From NCBI GenBank assembly GCA_949130485.1, contig OX422183.1:26684316-26748315 (forward strand): DNA of 64,000 nucleotides. The letters run 5' to 3'. The number at the start of each line of letters is the position of its first letter. Position 1 is the stretch's first letter. The notes below the pieces were generated by a model. That model worked only from the letters and a program-made list of their open reading frames with translations, had not been told where the DNA came from and did not search any database. The position numbers and the translations under genes were made by a program. Source of the stretch: Agelas oroides (taxonomy: Eukaryota > Porifera > Demospongiae > Agelasida > Agelasidae). Shown one piece after another: positions 34,754-46,900 of the stretch.

Positions 34754-34900
34754 ATGCCGGTTGCCAGTGAAAGCGACCAAAAGGACTGTGAGTGGGTAGT
34801 GGAACGATGCAAATCTCACCTGAAGAACAACGACAGGGATAGTGCAAAGGCCTGGATCATCACTGCCAGGTCGCTCTTCCCAGACAACTTTGCAGTGCAG
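34754..34900 (+). CDS. INTS10: INTS10 exon 1
   Basis: It has 49 codons, from MPVASESDQKDCEWVVERCK to SLFPDNFAVQ, with a GTATAG donor in phase 0. DxEWVVxR and AKAWIITARSLFP are hallmark N-terminal motifs of INTS10. Confidence 0.94.
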
Positions 34901-37900
34901 GTATAGCCATGTAATTAACTATACCTAAACGGAGAGGGAGGGGGAGAGTGAGAAAGCCATAGTATGTGTGCATCTTGTTCAAAAGCCAATGGGTTATTTC
35001 TGTTAAGTACACATACCCTCAGAAGAGGTTATTTTCTAACCTCCTCACCCACCCAGGACAAAAATTGCCCCTTCCCAGCATAATTGACTTTGTTCTGACC
35101 CACCTAGAATAACTTATGTGTCCTATGACAGCTATTTAATTTCGAAACTGATTCACTCCCTGAATAGGCAGATAGACTTGGTGTTTTGACCTCCCTTGGA
35201 AAACCCATTCAACTTCTCCAACCCAAACAGACTATTAACTTGATGTTTCACTTTCCTAGGACAAATAGGAACTTATTGAATTTGAATTAAATTTGTCTCC
35301 TCCAGTACAGATTAAAACTAGTTCACCCTGAACCAGTTGTTGTTTTGCTCCCCTAGGCCTAATTGAATCCTAGTCTATCAAGCCAGACATCTCTCACCCT
35401 CCAGGGAGGAGTGAGGAAAGGTCAATCAGATGTGATTAGTGTTCATGAATAGACAACTTTATTTTAAGACTTCAGGTATTCAATAATTGTACGTGACGTC
35501 ACATCCGGAGTACATTCCTTGGCCGACTTGGAGTACTTTTCCATTGAAGTTAGTACTTAACATTGGTGAGTTTGAAATTCGCGCGCTGGCTAGCTGTACC
35601 GTTTTTTCTAATACAACGATTGCAAATCAGTTAAGCTCACGTGTCTAATCCTTGTTGTGAAAGAACAAAGGTTCTATCTTGCTCGGTTGTGAAGCTGTGG
35701 TGTTGCCATTATGCCCGGAGATACGTGCGTTGTTTGCGGGAATACTTGAGCGAAAGACAAAAGCGTGTCTATGTACCACTTTCCTCAAGACGAAGCTAAA
35801 CGGCAGCAATGGATCGAAGCGCTAGCCCTTCAGGACTTTGTCATCGAGGATCATCATCACATCTGCAGTCGGCATTTTCCCAACGCCGATGTACGAAATG
35901 ACCCACAACTTACACTTGGTACGCTGTCTTGTAGCACGCTGCCTTGGTCTGCAGACATCATTGGAAGCTGAACTATATCTTTGAGCGGCGAGTTCAGGTG
36001 GCAGGTAAGTAAATACGTACCGATAATGCCCAATGCCGTAAACCAACTTCAACCAGCAGGTTCTCCACAACGAAGCAAGATAACACCTTCGTTCTTTCAC
36101 AAAAAGGGTTACAAAAGGGTTGGACACTTACGCTTAACTGATTTGTAATCGTTTTATTAAAAAATACATCTGCAAATGCCAGGTGGGCCCCCTCATCAAA
36201 AGAGCAATCTACTCCCCTGATCTTAAGAAACCGAAAAAGCAGAGTGTGGCTGCTGCCCATAGCATAATGTGATCCTTGCTTATGCCCTGCTGTTCTCACG
36301 ACTATTTATTTTCAGTAACAGCTCAGGGGTGATGGGAGACGAGGCTGAGCTACCGGCCTATTCTTAGCTTAACCCCTCTCAGTACCTGCTCTAACCGAAC
36401 CATGTTGCACATCCTGGGATCCCCTTCCCCCTTATCAATATGAAGGTGTCTTATGGCTGACAAATAGCATTTTATGGAACTATGACTGAGGGATTCTGAT
36501 GCTAAAAAGCTCACAAATTGGCAAAGTTGGTGTTTGGATGCTGGGAGCGGAGAAAACTTGGACTTGCTGCAAAAGGCAGCATAACGTTTCTTTGCTGATA
36601 CATATGATCTTCGAGTTGATGGGGCTAAACTGTGGTGAAAATAGTGTTCCACAAGGTTGTCCAGACCCTTGATGTCCAATCTGGTTTCTGTATAATCAGA
36701 AGGTCCAACAGTGGAGGGGGGATGGGAGTGGGTGCTGGGTTTGCCTGCGGGAGGAGATGTCGAAACAATGATGATTTGTCCCTAGAATATGTACTGCAAA
36801 CTAGGGCTGCAATGGATGTGGGTTTTCTACATCCAGATATCCTATATGTAAAGCAAACGGACAACTGCAGGATAAACACAGCTCCACCCACCAAGTTTTG
36901 ATAAAGGAAGCAGTGACCAGCCCAGAATACAGAAGAAACCTACCCATGGGAGTGTTTCTAAAGTACTCAAAGGAGTGACAGTTCTCAAGTTGCACAAGAA
37001 AGGCAATACAAAAATGGAATGAAAGGCAATACCAAAATGGAATGCAAAAACGGAACTCACAAAAGCAACCAAAGGTTATTACAAAATAATCAAAGATATC
37101 AATCCTTAGGTAGATTCTTGTTTAGAAAAATGAGCATGTCAACATTCGCTGGCTTCAAACAGCTTCTTTGCTGATTGACAATCAGTCCTGCAGTAGAGAA
37201 AATTCTTTCAGCAGGAACTGACGTTGCTGGCACACAGAGAAAACATTTAGCTAGTCTTGCTAACGTTGGAAAACGACTCTCATGTCTTTCCCACCACTGT
37301 AGAGGGTGATCATCTATATGTAGTGTTGGCTCTTTCCAAAACTCTTTCACCTCTTCTCTCCCAGTGGCAACAGGCACATCATCATCACTGGAGTCTCCAC
37401 CCATTGCAGTTTCCTTCTTTTTCTTTGCAGGTGGCTCTTGGCAGGGGGTTATCATTTGCATGTATCTGCAAATGTAATTTTTGCACTCGATCTAACGGGG
37501 CTTCGTGCACCTGTGTTCGTTCTTCACCACTGATAAATTTCAGTTCCTTGTATCAAGGATCGACAGCTGCTGCCAAAATTGGCACACACTCTGGGTCAAA
37601 CTGGAAACGGCGGTGCAATTCTCCAGCAACCAACTCTTTGAATCTCTTCACTACTGGTAGGTCATCACAACCAATTACAAGATGTTTCTTTAGCAGCCCA
37701 TTTACAGATTAGGGAAACTGAGACGTTTTGGTCAAGACACAGAGCTGTCGTTGCAACTTGCAATGGCTTCAATGCAGTAACCATCTGTGATAACAGTTCC
37801 CATTGGTCAGGTTTCAGATCAAGACTTACGTATTCTGGGCGGCTCACAAGTTCATCGTGAAGAACAGCATATATCGTCCATCTCTGTTCAGCTAGTCTCT

Positions 37901-40900
37901 CCATCATAAAGTATGTAGAGTTCCACCTTGTGGACACATCTTGGATTAGTGGACAATGGTAATATGTTCAAAGTATACGTAGCTTCCGCATATTCTTTCA
38001 TCACTGGGAATATATGGGTGGGGTTCGTAGAAACACCATTTTCCAAGTATTAGTTTCAGATGCACACCCAAGTACTGAAAGTAAGACTTTGATTTGTGCT
38101 TATCTTTCTCTGGTAGTGAGTGGATCGTGACTCTAAAGGAAGGGTCTTGTCAGTGTTTTTCTCTTTGTATCACTCCAGTATGAAGCATTCTGTCTGCACC
38201 TATGTTGTGGGGAGACCAAGGAAGCAGCCAAGTCACTGGCTGACCTGTACGTTAAATAAATATATGTAGATCACAAAGCAATGTTTTTATGTCATGTCAG
38301 TGAATATTTCCACATAAGAAGTAATCACATATGTTGTCAGATTTACCGTAGAGCGCTAAATTTTCGAGGGCCTAAATTTTTGCGAATGGTGGCTTGTGAA
38401 GATTTCGTTGAAATAATTTCACGAATTCGCTGTCTAAACCATGCACACGCTGCACACGTAATATAGTATGGGCATGGCATGCAAGCAAGTTCTATCTAAT
38501 ACGCACTGTCACACCCTCATCTGCGCTCGAGCTCGAGGCTGTCATCAGTTACAGAGTTTACTGAGGTCTGCACACAATTCTCGGAAAAACCAGCTATACA
38601 CTTGCCTAGCTTGCGGAAGCAGGCTTTCGCATTTCCACGTATTATGCAGCATAAGATCTAACTTTACATAAGGAATTCAATTTCTGGATTTTATGATGAA
38701 TCCAATCCAACGTAAGCTTATGGTACAAGCTCATGAACAACAGATAGTGGACTATAATAATAGCTAACAAACTTTACATTTGGATCACACTTACTCATGT
38801 ATTTTTTATAGTCCAATTACATGCAAGTTTTTCGTATGTACCAGTTATGAGGTCACAAAGTGTACATGTACATACGTATGCTAAATGCCTGTACACACAG
38901 AAATGCAGTGTTTGCTTGTATGATGTAGTAAACAAGCTGCATACATGTATCGCACTGTCTGCAGTTGTTCAAAGTTTCCCCGAGAGCCCAAGCTGAAGGA
39001 ATACATCTCCGAACTCACAGCAGAGGTTATTGGTAGTCAAAGTGACAGTCAGCCAGAGGAGGGCAATGGTCCACAGGACACTAAAGCCGGACAGATTAAG
39101 AAAGGTTTGTATCTTTTCTGCGATTTACCTACCATTAGATGCTGAAGTATATAATTAACCCCCCAGAGTCTAGCCCCTGTAACACCCGAGAGATTAATCC
39201 CTAACAATGCATTGTTGGCAAACCTGGACATGTGTATAACACCCCATATACAATGTGCTATAGTGGAACCCCGCTTAACGGACACCCCCAAAGAGTGGAC
39301 ACCCACAAGACAGCGGACAATTCCGAAAGTCCCGACTGTCCTTCCATTCACTCCAATACTAAAGCAACCCCTGAACAGCAGACACCCCACTACTCCATAT
39401 AACAGACAGTTTTTGTGGTCCTAATTGTACGCAAACAATACCTAACGACCCCAATTTGGTGGACACTCGTCGACCTTTTCAGCAAGATTGTGTCCACCAT
39501 GGCTGCTGGAGTTAGTTAACAACTTGACATTAGATTAGCGCTGTTACTCGTAGTACTAACCTCTGCTTAGCCTTTTCCGCCAGCGTACAACAAGGGAAAG
39601 CTCTGAAAACGTAGCCATGTTGTGCTCAACCGCCCGATTACGCCCACCACGCCTACCGGAAATATACCAGAAGCCCCTGAGTTAGGGACAAAACGTTGGT
39701 TGCCAATAGTGTCCACTATAGAGGGGTTCCACTGTACTCCTTAACTGCCTTCCTACCTGAGGACAGATTTATATAGTTTCGAGTGAATCTATGAAGGCCA
39801 CTGGAACAGTAAGGTAATCCCCCAAAACAAGGAGGCAATTTAACTTCAGTAGGATCTACACGCTGGATGTCCTGCTAAACCATCTGTCAACCTGACTCCA
39901 CTTGTGGTGTGGTCTGGCATGGAGTCAAGGAAGAGAAGTGTTACCTCATTACATCTATCACCCAAAGTAGCTCAATCCAATCACTGTACTAGCGTGGGAA
40001 GACAAGCAACATCTTGTCATTGGAGTAATAACCACACATGACAGTCCCAGGTGGAAATCGAACATTGTCCCGCTGTGCACGTTATCACCTTCAAAATTGT
40101 TTACCGTAGAACTTCTGCTAAGGCTGGGGTTCATATATGTTGCATGGACATGTCAGGTATTCACATATTCTTGCAGTTATGCAACCAAAATACGTGTTCT
40201 GTTTCTACCTCACCATCACCATCACCATCATCATCATCATCATCATCAAGTTCTGGCGGCACACAACACTCTGAATGGCACCATGGCACTGTGTTTCTCA
40301 AACTCCACAAGTACACTTCATTTGGCCATGCAAATCTCGCTCCAGGGCGGGCACTTATTCCAGTAAACTTTGACCCTATACAGGAAATAGGGGCAAAAGT
40401 AGAGGCTGGGCGCTCTTTACATGCGTATGTGCATTTACAATACACTTGGAAGATAGTCTCAAAATTTTCACTGTTTTCTAATGAATAAAAAGTTACGGTA
40501 TGGACAAACCCTTGATCTGATTCATCTATATGACATATGTTTATTCCTGGCAGACTTGTTCACCCTTCTCCCTGCTCCAACCCAAAAGTCTATTCTTCTC
40601 CAAGCCTCTGGTGAGAAACTGCCCTGATAATTATCCTCATTCTCAAACCTTCCAAACACCACTGTTCAGCGCTTGCAGTACCAACATAAGTACAAACTGC
40701 TTTGCAGTAGTAAACACTGGTAATAGGGAAGGAGCTAGGTACATGTTGCTACATGTACAGTAGGCATCAGTAAAACATTACCGTACCGTAGTCGTACTAC
40801 AATCGTACTACGCTAGTACGGAATGAAAAGTACGCAGGATGTACGTAATCATTATGTTCCCCAGGGAGTGTAGCACGGTGCGTAGTAGGTAGTACGGTGC

Positions 40901-43900
40901 ATGGTAGCGTCATACAAAACTTTAACGCTGTTAATTTCAGTATCTAAACAGCCATGTGTCGATCAAAGCCTGCAGTGGCTGACATGGAGACGAAGTGTCA
41001 ATGTAGATTTAGCTTTCTCGAAGCGAATCAGCATTAGAATCATTAAGAGCAGCCCCCATCGAACTCTCAAAGGACCGATAATGACATGCACGATGATCCT
41101 AAGAAAGAAGACAGGTCAGAAAACTGGTAGGTATTGTGTGAAAGTGATAGTGTAGGGTTCGCCGTTGTTCTTGCGTGCTGTCAGCAATGATACACAACAG
41201 ACACTGGCTCTAACTTACTCTCTCTGACAAAACACTCATTGTAACGCTATGCGAGGCATGTCCGTACTACGCTACACATACTACGGTGCGGATTTTTAGT
41301 ACGAAAATGCTACGGTGCGAATACACTACAGTTAGCATTGTACTATATGCGTAGTACGACTGCGATACGGGATGTTTTATTGACGCCTACTGTATGTAAC
41401 ATTTTCTGCAGAGTCAGCCATTGAACTGACCACAATTTGTAGATTAATTGTGTAGAATCCATGAAAATCATCATTCTTTATACTTGAACTGAAACTTACA
41501 TCTGGTTTAGCCTCCTCACCAGCCCTTTTCACCTCAGCATCTGTCACTTACAGTGCAGTCAGTGATATACATGGATATTTATTGGAAATCTGGAGACAAA
41601 ACTAACCCTGGAAAATTTCAAAGTGATCTTTTATTTGGACACTGATCACTCAAGGTTTAACTTGCTTGACACTTGGCAATGTGCCACTCCTCCAGACATT
41701 TACCTGACATCCAGGTGCGTCACTGCATTTACTAGGCCGCCCCTGCTTTTAGCCTCATTTTCAGGCTCTATTCTCAAAAGAGAGACCCTGAGAGCTTGAG
41801 AATGAGGCTACCCTACATTATAATGGCAAAGGCAACAAACACTGGAAGTGAGGATGGATATGAGGCTATGTACTTACAATCTGCCTAGGTTCATACATGT
41901 ACAGTCAGACAATGTAGTCATAAATGAATAAATCAGGGTCTACATGTGTGCAATGTATGTGCAACCTGCTTACGGCAAGTCAAGAGTTCGTAACACTATA
42001 TTGTAGTATTGCTATACTGTCTACATCAGTAAATTGTACGATTTATTTATCCTCTTAGAAGAGTCATCTGAAGTTTTGACCAAATGCCGACTCTGGTTGA
42101 CAGCAGTGAACCTCTTCCCAGAAACAGTAGCAACACTCGGGGTATGTAAGTTGACCAGATTACTGAGCTGAACACATCTATGCATTTAAACATGCATGTT
42201 TGATTGGTCCCTTTTCTGAGTACAATGAGGCGCCAACAGGAAACAATGAGCGGGCGTCATTTTTGGTACACCAGGTACTGCGTACCTCCGCTACAGTCTT
42301 GTGGTATCGCCGAATGTTTACGCAGTTTTCCTTCCGCGTTTGAGCGTCCGAATATAGCTGTCGTCCGATAATTGCTAACTTACTCTAGTACATGTGTACT
42401 ACCCATTAAGAGCTACTAGCAACAGCGCATGTTTGTGCTACTATTTTACATGTAGCTGGGAAGGAAGAACATTGCAGAATTAAGTTTTTCAGCCAAAGAA
42501 AGCCTTTTTGATTGGCTCCGCATTAGCATCAATACATTGATGTGTGTGTTACAGCCCAGTTTCAAACTTTTGACATAAGCTGGTCAGCCAAAGCTATCTC
42601 AGTTGGTTATACGCACAATCAGAAAGTGGGTCAAGAACCCAGCATGCACAGTCAATAAATCAGCGTTGGGCAGCTTAGCATCTCAGGGTCAACTGTCATA
42701 TTATGCAATTACCGCCACATTTACCATGTTTTTCAGTCAATCCCTAACAGAGTTCTAGCAGCACATACTAAATGGCTGCTAGGTGTGCGACTGAGTCAGA
42801 AGCATTTACATATGTACTACCTCCTGTGCAGTACATGTAGAGGACTGTGAGGTTTGGTGGTTGTCCAATTGTCGTAGCTCAGTGGTAAAGCACTGGCGGC
42901 TCAAACCTGAATTAAGTTGATTTCCCACAACTACTGCCTCTTCGCTATCCTCTACTTTTGCCTCATAGCATCAAAATTTATTTTCAGCTGAGACAAGTTG
43001 TTCTAAGCTGTGTTTTTTACAAATCAGAATTCATACTTCATGTAGTTAGTGGCACTTCTGAGACCATTTACTTACGGATGAGGCCATACCTACGTACATG
43101 TTCCACAGAATGGCACTGGTGTATCTGCATCACACTTCACGCTTCCGTAGCAACCAGTACAAAGCAGTTTCTTTGCAGTTGGTTTCACATCTTTGAAAAG
43201 TGGTTTCGGTCACCGTATTGAGCTAGTAGCTGAAGTAAATAACATCTTCATGACCAAGGCCTTCTCCCCATTCTTAGTTTCTTGCAGTATGCCTGACAAC
43301 ACTGGAGTGTTTGTGAAGCCATGGATGCCTCAGTAGCTACCAATAGCAGCTGTAGCAGAATCGCAGTAACACTGGGGGAGGGTGACATTGAAGGAGCTCA
43401 ACCACTGGAGTCCAATACAATGCACCAGTTATGATGGTGGTTGCTGTGCCATAGCATCTAGCAGTGTGAAGAAAGCTCATCTGATTGAGAAGTAAATCAT
43501 GATAGCCTTGTTCCCAGACCTTCATTCAGTCAAAGGCTTGTGAACAAGGCGAAAAAAAATACTTAATTCACTTAATTCTCACTTTTGAAATGTAGGGTAC
43601 AGAATCTTAACAGTAGCAAAAAATTTTCGCCACTTTGTTGGTTAGGGACTCTGCTGGAGTTACGACTAGGGATTGGCATGGTGTGTTTGTGCAGCAAGGA
43701 AGAGCACTGGTACAAGATAGGTGTTGACGCTTAGAATTCTAAGCCTCTTTCAGAGATTGACGAGCAAGACCACGCTTAGCTCGAGCTGTGTCTGGGTGCA
43801 TGGCATCTGTAACTTCACACCAATATGAATTGAGGAAATGTATTTTTACATCATGCACCATCACGAAAGTGCATTGAGGAGACGCGTGACTCAGAAGTTG

Positions 43901-46900
43901 TATCAAGCCACTTCTTTCTAACCTCTGGTTTCTTGGGGAAGTGATGCAGACTTATCTTGCAATCTGCACTTTTCATTCAACCGCAGATACCTGACATGTC
44001 AAACTAACGAAAAATAAGCGACAACAATAATAAAACACACCCCTCTCATTTTATTTCCCTAGTACCCTCACAACTTCCTCCCTCATTCTGTACCATATGA
44101 ACACAACCCACACCTTTCTAGGCTCATGCCATACGTCGTTCCGTACATTTTATATTCACACTCATGAAAACTGGTACACAGCTCCTACTCCTTACAGCAT
44201 CGCTGTGCTTATGGTAGTTACCATAATGCTATTATGTTTTGCATGTGAAAAACCTTTGCGATTTTGCCATTTTTAGGCTAATTTAAGTAATTTGCGATCT
44301 TATCTTTGCGAATGAGCAGTACCTATCTTAGCCCCTCCCTCAATTTGTACAAGCACGCTCGTAGTAACAATAATAGTCGTGAATATCAAACACACGCTGC
44401 ACGCCTCCGTTTGCTTCGTGAGTTGCAACCACTCCGATCCCGATGTCCTTGTGGCTGAGAAGTTGCGTAGTCGGACTGAAATACTGGCAAATACCGGTGC
44501 TTATCTTGAAAAAAAAAACAGCTTCTGAAGAACAATGGAACTTATTCTGCCACCTTCACTGTTGTTATACTACACAAGGCCAGAAACATCCATTACCGCT
44601 GCTTCTCCTGGAACAGCCAGCTATCGTTCATTGGTTCGACGTCAACGTGTCCGTTAACTACACCTACAAGTTTAATTATTGCGATCTTTTCTTTGTGTTG
44701 CCATCAGCACTCGCAAAATTCGCAAAAGTAAAGTTCACGCAAAACATTATAGCATTACGGTAGCACACAGCATGCTCCCTCCTCCTCTCAGACTGACGGA
44801 CTACTTTAGTATGCCATGCTGACAACCCTTAGTAACTCACAGAGACAAGAAGATGCTTAGGGAGACTTTGGGGTAAACCCTGACTGTTTAGTACTAATAA
44901 GTCTAGGCCACAACTTTCCACTTACATCACTATAATGCACACATGTCTGCATTTGGTAGTTTTATGCCCAGTCCTCAGCCTCCTCGATGCATTTTGTACA
45001 ACCAGATTTTTCTTTCCGCTTGGGTTTCAGGGCCTGTACAATGGCATCCAACTTGCTCTCCATCGCATGTAATCCTTCTGCAGTGACTTTATGACCCAGA
45101 TACTCGACTGGTGCCATCATAAACTTGCACTTGGATTTTTTTTTACACGAATGTTGTGTTTGGTGAGCTGCTGCGAAACGAGCGAAAGATTTTGAAGGTG
45201 ATCCCGATCACTGACTCCAGTGATGAGTATATCATCAATGTAACAAATAACTCTCAGGGTTCCTTGAAGGATTGAACCCATCAACTTTTGAAAGATGGCT
45301 GGTGCAGATATCACACCAAGCGGTAAGCGTGTGTACTGAAACCGCCCACGGTGAGTGTTTACAGTTACCAACTTCCTTGACTTCTCATCCGAGGTGAGTT
45401 GCTGATAGGAATGAGAGAAATCAAACTTAGTGAATTTCTTCCCCCCTGCAAGGGTGGAAAAAAGATCCACAGGCTTGGGCAGGGGATACTTATCCACCTC
45501 CAGTGCAGAGTTGATGGTTACTTTGAAGTCACCACATACCCTGACCTTCCCATCTGCAATTCCATCTGCGGCAGAACTTTGGCTTTTGTGTGCTCGAAAT
45601 AATGGACACAGCCGCTCCGGTATCGACTTCCATGGTAAGCTGTCTGCCTTCCACTCTCATGTCAACTGTAATTGGTCGTGATGCTTTCGTTCCAAGGGTA
45701 AACAGTTGAAAATCCTCGGGATCGCTTCCCATCTCGTCGGCCTTGGCGACATACTTGGTCTTACGTTCCACAGTTTTCTGACCTCTTCATGTCGGATTCG
45801 CTTTCTTTGCCCTGCATACCGGGGCAATATGCCCTTTTTTTTACACAATTGTAGCATGTTGTATCGATGAATTGACAGTTCTTGGGATCCTGGTTGCTAC
45901 GTCCGCAACGGTAACACGGCTTGCCGGTACACTTAAGGACTGTGCTTTCTTCTTTCGGTCGCAGCATGTACGACAACTTACGGATCTCTGCATCAGGGCT
46001 TTTCAAAGCCTTGTAACCCGTTTCGGCAGATTCCAGTCCTTGTGAAATTTCCAAGGTGCACAACAGGGTCAACTTTGCTTCGGATAGCAATCACTTCTGT
46101 GCGCTCTCGCTTTTGAGACCACACACCAAACAATCCCTCAGTGCGTCATTGAGTTGGTCTCCAAATTCACAGTACGTTGCTAGTCGTCGCAACTCAGCAA
46201 CAAATTCAGCAATAGATTCTCCATTGGCTTTGTTGCGTCGGTAGAAGTGGAATCGCTCAGCAGTCAGTGACTTTGGTTCAAAACGCACCTGTAGGATTTC
46301 AGATAGCTCTGCATACGATTTGTCTTGCGGTTTGTCCGGTGCGGTGAGGCTGCACAGGAGTGAGTAGGTTTTCGCACTGATAACACTTAGTAGGACTGGC
46401 ACTTGCTTCGCTGCATCAATACTGTTGGCGGTGAAATATACACTCGTGCGTTTGAGATAGGCGGTTATTGACTCGGCATCATGGTTGGAATTCCTTGAGG
46501 CTACCAAACGTGGATCTCACCATGGCCCACAACCCTCGTCGCCAGTGTAATATCTTGACGATAGATATTGCTAATTAGCACTTGACAGCAACTCGTAAAC
46601 TATTATTATTCTGACTTACAACAAAACGTATATACTCAGACTGGAACAAAGAGACAAGGATACAAGGAAAGACAAAAGGCATTGAAGTCTGGCCGTGGTG
46701 CTATAGAGCATATATACAAAGATCAAATATCAAAGAGATTTAAGGGGTGTTTGGAACCCAAGGTGCTATATAAGTATATTGTAATGCTAAGTGCTAAGTA
46801 AGTTATATGCATACAACTAAAATTGCAATACACTACACCTGCTGTTTTGCACAGCATATCCTTTAGCATCTTGTTGAACCTTTCGACAAGGCCGTCTGTC

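Larger units (their letters stand above)
44995..46545 (-). mobile_element. Ty3/Gypsy retrotransposon relic: leader, gag, protease, RT
   Basis: On the minus strand the order is LTR edge (ending at 46545), a primer-binding-site candidate TGGCGACGAGGGTTGTGG (46544-46527), gag, zinc knuckle, protease and reverse transcriptase, broken off near 45000. Several frameshifts separate the parts, and RNase H and integrase are missing downstream. A Ty3/Gypsy assignment follows from this domain order. It is inactive and lies in INTS10 intron 4. Confidence 0.85.

Noticed and set aside
35747..35749. In-frame TGA in the THAP frame as a selenocysteine codon
   Set aside because: No SECIS-like structure was seen downstream, the frame ends soon after the domain, and it lies in a transposon relic. 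A nonsense mutation is simpler.
40051..40488. 145-codon frame with poly-Ser
   Set aside because: The Ser run is a CAT microsatellite and the frame lies within a probable MITE.
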